From Streptomyces camelliae (lineage in GTDB: Bacteria > Actinomycetota > Actinomycetes > Streptomycetales > Streptomycetaceae), in contig NZ_CP115300.1 in the NCBI RefSeq assembly GCF_027625935.1, positions 8,308,001 through 8,372,000 on the forward strand: 64,000 nucleotides of DNA, given 5' to 3'. Below the pieces are notes generated by a model. It made no database searches, was not told the DNA's origin, and saw only the letters and a program-made list of their open reading frames with translations. Below are positions 29,093 through 37,509 of the stretch, piece after piece (position 1 is the stretch's first letter; each line of letters starts with the position of its first letter). A program made the translations under genes and the position numbers.

Positions 29093-29172
29093 GGCAACCT
29101 CCGGCTGTCGTTCTCGTGACCACGAGCAGTGATCACGACAGCCAGCGTTTCCGTGGCGGGTCGTCGGAATGC

Positions 29173-29204
29173 CGTTCCGGTGTCCCCCGGGACGCTCCGG
29201 AACG
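29173..29204 (-). terminator. Terminator after the ABM monooxygenase gene
   Basis: CGTTCCGG (29173-29180) pairs with CCGGAACG (29197-29204); inside it GTCCC pairs with GGGAC. It lies between the ABM gene and the downstream SH3 gene on the minus strand. The rest of the 218-bp gap also has a TCGTGA/TCACGA inverted repeat at 29114-29138, possibly part of the SH3 gene promoter. Confidence 0.65.
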
Positions 29205-29310
29205 TTCCTCGGGGCGGGATCCGGCGCCGCGGCCGGGGCGACAGGGGGAGGCGCGCCGTCGTCCCGCCCGTGCCTGTACCCGTCCGGGTGAGGTGTCCCG
29301 AGGGGAGTGG

Positions 29311-29598
29311 TCAGACCGTCTCGGCGAAGGTGATCGTCCGCTCCTTCAGCAGCGGGAAGACCGTGCCCCGGATCAGTTCCGCGAAGTGGGCCGTCTCCTT
29401 GTGCGCCTCGAAGCCGGCGCGGTCGGTGTACCGCTCGTACAGGACGAACGCCCCGGGCTGGTCCACCACCTCGTGCGCCTCGTAGGCGAGGTTCGCGGGC
29501 TCGGACGGGACCAGCTCGCGCATCGCGCGGAGCGCGTCGCGCACGGTGTCCGCGTCGGCGGGTGCGCACTGGTACTGGGCGACGACGGCGAAGGCCAT
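29311..29598 (-). CDS. Antibiotic biosynthesis monooxygenase (ABM) domain protein
   Basis: A 95-residue ferredoxin-like dimeric alpha-beta barrel protein. FAVVAQYQCAPADADTVRDA, then YEAHEVVDQPGAFVLYERYT and FEAHKETAHFAELI are typical of cofactor-free ABM/YgiN quinol monooxygenases. GGAGG is six bases upstream of ATG 29598. Divergent from a MarR gene 145 bp away, as in many quinone-stress response pairs, so it may handle quinones; inference only. Confidence 0.88.
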   Translation of the reverse strand: MAFAVVAQYQCAPADADTVRDALRAMRELVPSEPANLAYEAHEVVDQPGAFVLYERYTDRAGFEAHKETAHFAELIRGTVFPLLKERTITFAETV

Positions 29599-29707
29599 GG
29601 GTCCCTCCGGTGTTCGACGAGAATCGTGGTCTGCCGATTGCAGCACGCGGCCGCCCGCGGACGGCCCGTACGACACGCGTCCCGATGCCCGGGGGCGCGC
29701 GGAAGTT

Positions 29708-29736
29708 ACTTGACTTACGCAACGAGCTGGTAAACT
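29708..29736 (+). promoter_or_regulatory. Promoter/operator with ACTTGACTTA upstream of MarR
   Basis: TTGACT (29710-29715) and TAAACT (29731-29736) are spaced 15 bp, a short but possible -35/-10 pair. The ATG at 29744 follows seven bases after the -10 with no Shine-Dalgarno, suggesting a leaderless mRNA. The 10-mer ACTTGACTTA is shared, in reverse complement, with the TetR-site palindrome at 17819. Confidence 0.5.
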
Positions 29737-29743
29737 GCCGGGT

Positions 29744-30274
29744 ATGCCCAGCACGGAATCGCTGTCCGACCTGCCCGACGCCTCCCCGGAGGTCGTCGAC
29801 ATCGAGCGCGCTCTGACGCGTGTCACCTACCTCAGCACCCGGTCCCGGCAGCACGAGCGGCTGATCGCGCTTGCGGGCGTGCCGCTGGACCGGGCCGCGG
29901 TGGCGCTGCTGCGGCAGATCGCCGACTCCGAGCCGCTGCGGCCGGGGGAGCTGGCGCAGCGGCTGGGCGTGGAGGCCTCCCATGTGACGCGGACCGTGCA
30001 GCAACTGCAGAAGGCCGGTTACGTCAGCCGCGTCCCCGACCCTGCCGACCGGCGCGCCCAGCGGATCCAGCTCACCGACGCCGGCCGGGAGGCCGTGGGC
30101 CGGATCCGGGACGCCGGGGCCCGGGGCATGCAGCTCGCCCTCGCCGGGTGGCGGCCCGAGGAGCTGCGGCAGATGGCCACCCTCTTCCATCGCATGGTCG
30201 ACGACTTCCTCGCGTACACCATCGAGGAGGACTCCGGGCGGGAGGCGGACGAGGCCCCGCTGACGACGGGCTGA
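29744..30274 (+). CDS. MarR-family transcriptional regulator
   Basis: A 176-residue winged-helix regulator. Core: LDRAAVALLRQIADSEPLRP, GELAQRLGVEASHVTRTVQQ and the wing VPDPADRRAQRIQLTDAG. The C-terminal helix EELRQMATLFHRMVDDFLAY forms the dimer interface, and an acidic tail follows. Divergent from the ABM gene, which it may repress. Start ATG 29744, probably leaderless. Confidence 0.92.
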   Translation: MPSTESLSDLPDASPEVVDIERALTRVTYLSTRSRQHERLIALAGVPLDRAAVALLRQIADSEPLRPGELAQRLGVEASHVTRTVQQLQKAGYVSRVPDPADRRAQRIQLTDAGREAVGRIRDAGARGMQLALAGWRPEELRQMATLFHRMVDDFLAYTIEEDSGREADEAPLTTG

Positions 30275-30419
30275 CGTCCGCTGCCGGCGAAGGTAGGGCG
30301 AGCGGGGCCCCACATGGCTTCTACCGTCCAGTAATATCCGGCGGCAGGCCATCGGAGGCGAAGACGGTGCCGCCGGCACGGTGGGCGCCGGGAGTCGCCC
30401 GGAACGAGGAGAGACGGTC

Positions 30420-30887
30420 GTGACGGAACGTATCGAGGTCGGCAGCAAGGTGGCGGACTTCGCCCTGCCCGACGAGACCGGCGCCACCCGCCGGCTCACG
30501 GAACTGCTGGCCGACGGCCCGGTGGTCCTCTTCTTCTACCCCGCCGCCATGACCCCTGGCTGCACGGCCGAGGCCTGCCACTTCCGGGACCTCGCCGCCG
30601 AGTTCGCGGCCGTCGGCGCCCGGCCCGTCGGCATCAGCGGCGACACCGTCGACAAGCAGCAGGAGTTCGCCGGCGCGCACGGCCTCGGCATGCCGCTGCT
30701 CTCCGACACCGACGGCGCGGTGCGGGAGCGGTTCGGCGTCAAGCGCGGCTTCTCCCTCGCGCCCACCAAGCGCGTCACCTACGTCATCGCCCAGGACCGC
30801 ACGGTGCTGGAGATCGTCCGCAGCGAGCTGCGCATGAACACCCACGCCGACCGCGCCCTCGCCGCCCTGCGCACCCACCAGGGCTGA
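30420..30887 (+). CDS. Peroxiredoxin, Bcp/PrxQ type
   Basis: Thiol peroxidase reducing hydroperoxides, 155 residues. TPGCTAEACHFRD carries peroxidatic Cys48 and resolving Cys53 in the C-x4-C spacing of atypical 2-Cys PrxQ enzymes. FALPDETGATRRLTELLADG and LLSDTDGAVRERFGVK are standard. GTG start at 30420 with GAGGAG eight bases upstream. Preceded by a MarR gene and followed by a broken phosphatase; no operon partner. Confidence 0.93.
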   Translation: MTERIEVGSKVADFALPDETGATRRLTELLADGPVVLFFYPAAMTPGCTAEACHFRDLAAEFAAVGARPVGISGDTVDKQQEFAGAHGLGMPLLSDTDGAVRERFGVKRGFSLAPTKRVTYVIAQDRTVLEIVRSELRMNTHADRALAALRTHQG

Positions 30888-31025
30888 GACCACCCACCTG
30901 TTCCCACCCGGCGTCGGCCGCCACGTCCATCCCCTGAGCCGGACCGGCAACCGTCCACCCGCCGCGTCGGACAGGCCTCCGCCCCGCGCTTGATGGCCCG
31001 GAGCAGTCGGATCATCCTGGGGCAT

Positions 31026-32838
31026 ATGAAGCATGGCGCCGCCGTGGCGGTCATCGATGTCCTGGGCACCGTGACCGGCTGGCGTGAGGGTGCGCGGCTG
31101 CTCACGGGCCATTCGGCCGGGGACATCGTGGGCCGGCCCGCGACCGAGCTGCTCGCCGGGAACGTCCCCGGCGAGCTTCTTGCCGCACGGGCCGGCACCG
31201 TAGCCCTGCGGCACCGCGACGGCCACCGCGTGCAGCTGACCCTGACCGCGTTCCCGGTGCTCGGCCCGGACGGCGAGGCCACGGGATTCGTCGTCACCGC
31301 CGGCCCGCCCGGCAGCGCCGCCACCGCCCTGGCCGCCCAGGCCTTCCAGCAGGCGTCCATGTCCATGTCGGTCTTCGATCTCCAGCAGCGCTATCTGCGG
31401 GTCAACGACGCCGCCTGCCATGTGATGGGCGTACCCGAGGAGGTGCTGCTCGGCCGACACTTCCTGGACACCGTCGAGGACGCCCCGCACAGCCGGCCAG
31501 GCCGCGCTGCGCGCTCCCCGCGCTGCGCGCTCCCCGCGGGGCCGCCCGTTCCGGCTGGGCGCCCATCCCTGATCACGGTGCCGCTGCGGGCCCGCGGCAC
31601 CACGCTCGGCGTCGCGATCTGCGTCCGCATGGCCCATCCCGACGACTACGGCCCCGACGACGCCGTCTTCGCCGAGGAACTCGGCAGCCGCGCCGCCGTC
31701 TGCATCGACAACGCCCGCCGCTTCGAGCGCGAGCGCAGCACCGCCCTCGCCCTCCAGCACAGCCTGCTGCCACGGGACCTGCCCGGGCAGGCCGCGCTCG
31801 ACGTGGCCCACCGGTATCTGCCGTGCGGCTCCCTGGCCGGCGTCGGCGGCGACTGGTTCGACGTCATCCCGCTCTCCGGCGGCCGGGTCGCCCTGGTCGT
31901 GGGCGACGTGGTGGGCCACGGCATCCAGTCCTCGGCGACCATGGGCCGGCTGCGCACGGCCGTACGCACCCTCGCCGACGTCGACCTGCCGCCGGACGAA
32001 CTCCTCACCACCTCGACGACCTGGTGGTCCACCTGGCCGCCGAGGACAGCGGCGAGGAGGTCGCCGAGCTCGGCGCGACCTGCCTGTACGCGATGTACGA
32101 CCCCGTCTCCCGCCGGCTCGCCCTGGCCGCCGCCGGCCACCCGGCCCCGGCCGTCGTCCTGCCCGGCGGCGCCGCCGAGATCGTCCCGATGACCGCCGGG
32201 CCGCCGCTCGGCGTAGGCGGGCTGCTCTTCGAGGCGATGGAACTGGACCTGCCCGAGGGCTCCGTCGTCGCGCTCTACACCGACGACCTGCTGGAGGACC
32301 GCGACCGGGACCTCGACGGCGCCACCGACGCCCCGTGCCAGGCCTGACCACGCCCGCCGGATCCCTCGACGCGCTGTGCGACAGCGTCTTGAAGGACGTC
32401 ATGCCCGACCAGCCAGGCGACGACGTCGCCCTGCTGCTGGTGCGCACCCGCGCCCTCGGCGCCGACCGGGTCGCCACCTGGGACGTCCCGCCCGACCCCG
32501 CCGAGGTCGCCGTCTTCCGGCAGGCGGCCGGGGAACAGCTGACCGCCTGGGGGCTGGACGAGGCCGCCTTCGTCACCGAACTCGTCGTCAGCGAACTCGT
32601 CACCAACGCCATCCGCTACGGCGAACCGCCCATCAAACTACGGCTGATCCGCGACCGCGCCCTCATCTGCGAGGTCTCCGACGCCAGTTCCACCTCTCCG
32701 CATCTGCGCCGGGCCAACGCCTACGACGAGGGCGGCCGCGGACTCCTGCTGGTCGCCCAGCTCACCCAGCGCTGGGGCAGCCGCCAGACCGGCCGGGGCA
32801 AGACCATCTGGGCCGAACAGACGCTGCCCGAACCCTGA
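31026..32838 (+). pseudogene. PAS-GAF-PP2C (SpoIIE/RsbU) phosphatase with C-terminal HATPase, broken
   Basis: Remnant of a large Streptomyces anti-sigma-type regulator. Two PAS segments (VIDVLGTVTGWREGARLL; SVFDLQQRYLRVNDAACHVM) lead to FLDTVEDA. Then a 90-bp stretch with two perfect 16-bp repeats (31504-31535) replaces the usual rest of PAS and most of GAF. The GAF end (PLRARGTTLGVAICVRMA) and PP2C ([35 protein letters not shown]) follow. The frame shifts near 32009 (LTHLDDLVVHLAAEDSGEEV continues) and again near 32343, where each time one C of a CCC seems lost. The C-terminal HATPase (FVTELVVSELVTNAIRYGE, GGRGLLLVAQLTQRWG) ends at 32838. Confidence 0.85.
31504..31535. repeat. Two perfect 16-bp tandem copies at a deletion junction
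   Basis: GCGCTGCGCGCTCCCC occurs twice in succession inside the broken phosphatase gene, exactly where roughly 150 or more residues of PAS/GAF sequence are missing compared with relatives. Confidence 0.8.
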
Positions 32839-32864
32839 TCACCGGGTCACCGCCCGATGACCGG

Positions 32865-33299
32865 TCACTGGAACGGGCACCCCGGGTTCGGCGCGTCCTC
32901 CGAGAACGGCGCCCCGTGCGGCAGCACGTACAGCACATCGAGCACGAGTGGTGTGTCGCCCAGGTTCCGCCCGATGTGGACGTGGTCGGGACCGGCCGGT
33001 TCCTGGATCGTCGCCCCCCTCCGGTACACACCGTCCGAGGCGCAGGACGAGTCGAAGTGGCTCAGCGTGCCCTGCTTCACCACGCCGTACAGCGGACCGT
33101 CGTGGTAATGCCAGCCGGTGCTCTGGCCGGGCGGGATCGTGATCTCCCGCAGGGTGTAGTCGGTGCCGTCGACGGTGGTCCGACTGATGATCCGGGCTGT
33201 CACCCCGGGTCCGGGCGGAGTCGCCTGGGCGGTACCGCACAGCAGAACGGTGGCGGCGGTCAGCGCGCCGGTGACGGCGGTGCGGAGTGCGATGCGCAT
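32865..33299 (-). CDS. Secreted cupin-domain protein
   Basis: A 144-residue exported protein. Signal peptide MRIALRTAVTGALTAATVLL ending CGTAQA. The mature cupin barrel has REITIPPGQSTGWHYHDGPL, with the HxH metal motif, and the second motif GPDHVHIGRNLGDTPLVLDV. GGGGAGG precedes the ATG. Function unknown; similar small secreted cupins are frequent in Streptomyces. It is convergent with the broken phosphatase gene. Confidence 0.88.
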   Translation of the reverse strand: MRIALRTAVTGALTAATVLLCGTAQATPPGPGVTARIISRTTVDGTDYTLREITIPPGQSTGWHYHDGPLYGVVKQGTLSHFDSSCASDGVYRRGATIQEPAGPDHVHIGRNLGDTPLVLDVLYVLPHGAPFSEDAPNPGCPFQ

Positions 33300-33412
33300 G
33301 CGGGAGCCTCCCCGGAGGCGAGCGGGTGTCGCCGTGAACATGGCGGGTCTCGCCGTGAAGATTAGGCCAGCGGGCGCCCGTTGGGGCCGGAACCCGGCGA
33401 TCCGCCCCCGGC

Positions 33413-34799
33413 TCAGGCGCAGACGTCGGCGATGGTGCCGGTGAGGACGTCCGTGAGCCGGTCCAGCGAGGCGAGGTCCGCGTACTCGTCGGCCGCGTGC
33501 GCGCCCGCGCCGTCGACGCCGAAGAGCAGGCAGGGGATGCCGGCCCGGTCCAGCAGAGCGCAGTCGGTCCAGAACGGCTCGGCGCGTACGACGGGCGGAT
33601 GCCCGAGGACCTGGGCGGCATGGCGGGTGAGGGTGCGTACGATGCGGGCCTCGGGGTCGGCCTGGAACGGTTCGCGGTGCAGGCCGCGGGCCAGCCGGTA
33701 CCGGAAGTCGGGGACGGTGGCGGCGAGTCGGTCCAGCAGGCCGGTCAGCTCGCGCTCGACGCGGGCGGCGCTCTCGCCGGGAACGGTGCGGCGCTCCAGG
33801 GTGACACGGCAGCGCGCCGGGTAGGTGGACGGCTCCTCGCCGCCCCGGATGAGGGAGGCGTGCACGGTCCCGGTGCCCGGGAGCGGGTGTGCCGGTCCCC
33901 GGGCGAGGTGCCGGCCCAGGTCCTCCAGGGCGACCAGGAAGTGCCCGGGGTCCGGGTGGACCGTCAGATGGCCGACGGTCGCGCGCAGCTCGCCGTACGC
34001 ACCGGAGTCGACCATGGCTCGCAGCCGGACGACGATCTGCGCCGCGGCGAGGCCGGCGTCGGCGCGCAGCCGGGTGGGCGTGGTGCCGGCGTGCGCGGCG
34101 CGGCCGTGGACGGTGATCTCCTGCCAGGAGATGCCCTGCACGCCGGTGACGACACCGATCTCGACACCCTGCTCGGCGAGGACGGGTCCCTGTTCGATGT
34201 GGCACTCGACGTAGGCGTACGGCGGGGCGAGCGTTGCGTCGGCGGGGCCGGCGAAGCCCCGGTGCGGGCGAGTTCGCCGCCGAGGGTGCGGCCCTCGCGG
34301 TCGGTCAGCGCGTGGGCGTACTCCAGGGTGAGCCGGCCGGCGGCGACGGCGCTGCCCAGCATGTCCGTGCCGAAGCGGACGCCTTCCTCCTCGGTGAAGA
34401 CGCCGACCTCGATCGGACGGCGGGTGGCGATGCCGTGTTCGTCGAGCGTCCGGACGACCTCGATGCCGCCCAGGACGCCGAGGCAGCCGTCGAAGGCGCC
34501 GGCGGTGGCGACGCTGTCGATGTGCGAGCCGGTCAGGACCGGGGCCGCCTCCGGGTCGGTGCCCTCGCGGCGGCCGTAGATGTTGCCCATCCGGTCGACG
34601 CGGACGGCCAGCCCGGCCTCCTCCATCCACGCGATGACCCGGCGGCGCCCGGCCGCGTCGGCGTCGGTGAGGGCGAGGCGGCTGACACCGCGCAGACCGG
34701 TGCGCTCGTCGTCGTACGCGCCGATCTCGGCGAGGTCCATCAGGGACCGCCACAGACGGTCGCCGTCGACGGTGATCGTGCCGGGGCGGGGTCCGTCAT
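33413..34799 (-). pseudogene. M20-family allantoate amidohydrolase / N-carbamoylase, two frameshifts
   Basis: The natural start is ATG 34799 with AGGAG about seven bases upstream, giving MTDPRPGTITVDGDRLW if one C is restored in the CCCC run at 34788-34791; as sequenced this frame stops early. The body reads LMDLAEIGAYDDERTG, VLTGSHIDSVATAGAFDGCL and FTEEEGVRFGTDMLGS, the metal motifs of the family. A second one-base slip at a GGGG run near 34258 leads to GFAGPADATLAPPYAYVECH, then EQGPVLAEQGVEIGVVTGVQ and GRAAHAGTTPTRLRADAG to the stop at 33413. Corrected length is about 460 residues. It would have hydrolysed ureido compounds, beside a PLP lyase. Confidence 0.82.
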
Positions 34800-34830
34800 G
34801 ATCTGTCTCCTGGCGGTTGCGAGCACGTGG

Positions 34831-35650
34831 TCAGCGGGCGGTGGGGGAGTGCGGGTTGGCAGCCGTGCCCTCGGTGTTCAGCAGGACGACCACCGAGGCC
34901 GGCCCGAGCCCGAGTGCGGTACGGCGGTCCTCGGCGCCCGCGCCGGTGAGCACCGCGCGCAGGCCGGCCAGAGCCGCGGCCCCGCAGGGGCCCGAGGAGA
35001 CACCGAGAGCCGCGAGATCGCCCACCGCGCGGGCGCTGTCGGCGTCGGTGACGGCGACCGCGGCGTCCAGCCCGCCGTGCAGGAAGGGCCAGGCGGTGCC
35101 GGACGGGGTACCGCAGTTCAGCCCGGCCATGATGGTGTCGCCCGTGGCGATGCTGAGCGGACGGCCGGCGGTGAGACTCTCCAGGACGCAGGCCGCGGTC
35201 TCCGGCTCCACGGACAGCAGCGCCGCCCCGCGCCCGGACGGCCGGCTGCGGTAGTGCGTGCCACGGCCTGCGCCAGGGACCCGACACCGACCGGTACGCA
35301 CACGAGATCCGGTCCGTCGGCGACATGGGCGGCGGCCAGTTGTTCATCCGTCTCGGCGCACAGGGTGGAGTAGCCCTCCACGATCCACCCGGGGATCCGC
35401 TCGTAGCCCGGCAGCCCCGTGTCCTGGACCAGGACCGCGTCCGGCGCGGCGGCCGCCTCGGCCGCCCGGCGCACGGCCTCGTCGTACGACCCCGGGACCT
35501 CGGTGACCCGCGCCCGTTCGGCGGCTATGGCGGCCACGGCCCGCGGATGCACCCCCTGCGGGACGAAGACATGGGCGCGTTGCCCGAGGCGGTGCGCCAC
35601 GCGGGCCACCGCGCGGCCGTGTGGGACGCCCTGCGCCGCGCGGCCGGCCT
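34831..35650 (-). pseudogene. Diaminopropionate ammonia-lyase-like PLP enzyme, truncated and frameshifted
   Basis: The C-terminal two thirds of a fold-type II PLP enzyme. HGRAVARVAHRLGQRAHVFV then VQDTGLPGYERIPGWIVEGY and VPVGVGSLAQAV are followed by a one-base slip near 35263, then HYRSRPSGRGAALLSVEPET, SIATGDTIMAGLNCGTPSG and GVSSGPCGAAALAGLRAVL. About 130 N-terminal residues, including the PLP lysine, are missing beyond about 35650. It lies 31 bp before the M20 gene and was presumably its operon partner in amino-acid or ureide breakdown. Confidence 0.78.
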
Positions 35651-35848
35651 CCGCTCCGGCCCGCGACCACCCGGCCCGCGCTGAGTCCCCCGCTCGGCCG
35701 GGGCCGGCTGGGCGAGGGTGCGTCCGGAGCGCACCGGCAGCCAGGCCGGCCGGAAGCGGAAGTGCAGCCGCCGCGCGTCATGGATCCCCCCGACGGAACG
35801 CGGCTCACCGGCCTCGGCCGAGGCCGGTCGCCCCGCCGGCTCGCGGGT
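35651..35848. other. Junction between two 5'-truncated genes
   Basis: About 200 bp of GC-rich sequence without a recognisable gene. To the left is a PLP-enzyme remnant lacking its N-terminus. To the right is an MmyB-like regulator lacking its N-terminus. The two are head to head, so a single deletion taking both 5' ends and the shared promoter region would explain the arrangement. Confidence 0.5.
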
Positions 35849-36269
35849 GCGCCCGAGCGCGAGCTGCGCCGGGACTGGGAGGACCTCACCGAGGAGGGGG
35901 TGGGGGCGCTCGGGTCCGAGGCCGGCGTGACCGCGGACGACCCGCGGCTGCGCGACCTGGTCGGGGAGCTGTCCCTGCGCAGCGAGCGCTTCCGCAGCCA
36001 GTGGGCCCGGCACGAGGTACGGCCCCGCCTGTGGGCCCGGCACGAGGTACGGCCCCGCCGCGGCCGCACGAGCCATCTCACCCCCCACAGGCCGGCGACC
36101 TCGACCTGCACTCCACCAAGCTCTCCGTGGACGGCACCGACGGACTCACCCTCGTCGTCTTTCAGCCGAACCCGGCAGCCGCAGCGCCGAACTCCCGGAC
36201 ATCCTCGGCAGCCTCAACCTCAACGCGCCCGCGCGCGACGCCGCCCCGGAGCGTGTGGAGGACCAGTAG
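35849..36269 (+). pseudogene. MmyB-like (XRE) regulator, C-terminal remnant in three frames
   Basis: Pieces of the ligand-binding half of an MmyB-type regulator. ERELRRDWEDLTEEGVGALG and DDPRLRDLVGELSLRSERFR lead to WARHEVR. Then a frame change gives PQAGDLDLHSTKLSVDGTDG and LTLVVFQPNP. Another change, consistent with loss of one C, gives GSRSAELPDILGSLNLNAP and a stop at 36269. The N-terminal HTH is absent. A 30-bp in-frame duplication doubles the WARHEVRPR segment. It is clearly no longer functional. Confidence 0.75.
36001..36060. repeat. 30-bp tandem duplication inside the MmyB remnant
   Basis: Two adjacent 30-bp copies (36001-36030 and 36031-36060) differ only in their last base. Each begins GTGGGCCCGGCACGAGG. 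The duplication keeps the local frame and adds ten residues. Confidence 0.9.
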
Positions 36270-36444
36270 CGCACCGAGGAACAGACCGGCGTACGGCGGG
36301 GGCGGAGCGTGTGGTCGCGCGGCGTCCCGGACGAACCCGCGCCGGCCCAGGTCCGGCCGCCACCGGTGCCGTCGCCGTCGCCGTCGCCGCACGGATAGGG
36401 TGAGTGGTGATCAACACACGGGTGGGGAGAGGGCAGCGGACGGT

Positions 36445-37509
36445 ATGGGCGCAGGCGCGGAGCGCAGCGGCGCGGGTGGCGGACGGCCCACCTCACGGGA
36501 CGTCGCCCGGCTCGCCGGGGTCTCGCACACCGCCGTCTCCTTCGTCTTCAACGGCCGCGCCGAGGGCAACCTCTCGCCCGCCACCCAGGAACGCATCCGG
36601 CAGGCCGCCGCCCAGCTCGGCTACCGCCCCGACCCGGTCGCCCGCGGCCTGCGCCGCCGCCGTACGGCCGTGATCGGACTGGTCACCGACGAGATCGCCT
36701 CCTCGCCGTTCGCCGGCCGGCTGCTGCGCGGCGCCATGGAGACCGCGTGGGCGAGCGAGCACCTCGTGCTCACCGTGGACTCCGGCGGCGATCCGGCCAA
36801 GGAGGACGCGGCCGTGGCCGAACTCCTCGACCGGCGGGTCGACGGCATCATCTACGCGGCCATGTCCCTGCGCCGGGTCCGGGTCCCCGAGGGCCTGCAC
36901 CGCACCCACTCCGTGCTCGCCAACTGCGTGCCCGACGACGACTCGCTGCCCGCCGTCATCCCGGCCGAGCGGGCCGGCGGGCGTACGGCCGCACGGCTGC
37001 TGCTGGAGGCCGGGCACCACAAGGTGGCCCTCGTCGGCGGACAGGACGACATCGCCTCGGTGGAACGGCTGCGCGGCTTCCGGGACGCGCTGCGCGCCGA
37101 GGGCGTCACCGTGCCGAAGGAGTGGGTCGTACGCACCGGCGGCGAGATCAGCGGCGGCCACGAAGGTGCGATGCGGCTGCTCGACGGCGCCGATCCGCAC
37201 CACCGGCCCACCGGGATCTTCTGCTACAACGACCGGGTCGCGGCAGGCGTGCTGCATGCCGCGGCCCGGCTCGGGATCGCCGTACCCGGCGCGCTGTCGG
37301 TGGTCGGCTACGACGACCAGGAACACATGGCCGCCTTCCTCACCCCGGCCCTGACCACCGTCGCGCTGCCGCACCGGGCGATGGGCGAGGCGGCGGCCCG
37401 GCTGCTGCTCGACGCGATCGACACCGGCCGCACCCCGCCCGCCACGGTACGGCGGCTCGCCTGCCCGGTGGTCAGCCGCGCCTCGGTGGGACCTGCTCCC
37501 ACGCGCTGA
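36445..37509 (+). CDS. LacI-family repressor of the fructan locus
   Basis: A 354-residue regulator. The HTH is TSRDVARLAGVSHTAVSFVF followed by NGRAEGNLSPATQERIRQAA. A periplasmic-binding-protein-like sugar domain follows (AVIGLVTDEIASSPFAGRLL; HHKVALVGGQDDIASVERL; VPGALSVVGYDDQEHMAAFL). The linker between HTH and core has RRRRTAVIG. ATG 36445 chosen; an in-frame GTG at 36400 is possible because the Shine-Dalgarno (GGAGAG) is 14 bases from the ATG. It overlaps the convergent GH32 gene by 38 bp. Its likely targets are the TAAC/GTTA sites at 42.1-42.2 kb, with a fructose-containing sugar as inducer. Confidence 0.9.
   Translation: MGAGAERSGAGGGRPTSRDVARLAGVSHTAVSFVFNGRAEGNLSPATQERIRQAAAQLGYRPDPVARGLRRRRTAVIGLVTDEIASSPFAGRLLRGAMETAWASEHLVLTVDSGGDPAKEDAAVAELLDRRVDGIIYAAMSLRRVRVPEGLHRTHSVLANCVPDDDSLPAVIPAERAGGRTAARLLLEAGHHKVALVGGQDDIASVERLRGFRDALRAEGVTVPKEWVVRTGGEISGGHEGAMRLLDGADPHHRPTGIFCYNDRVAAGVLHAAARLGIAVPGALSVVGYDDQEHMAAFLTPALTTVALPHRAMGEAAARLLLDAIDTGRTPPATVRRLACPVVSRASVGPAPTR

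Noticed and set aside
25546..36269. Transposon or phage insertion as the cause of gene loss
   Set aside because: No transposase, integrase, terminal inverted repeats or att-like duplications were found in the stretch.
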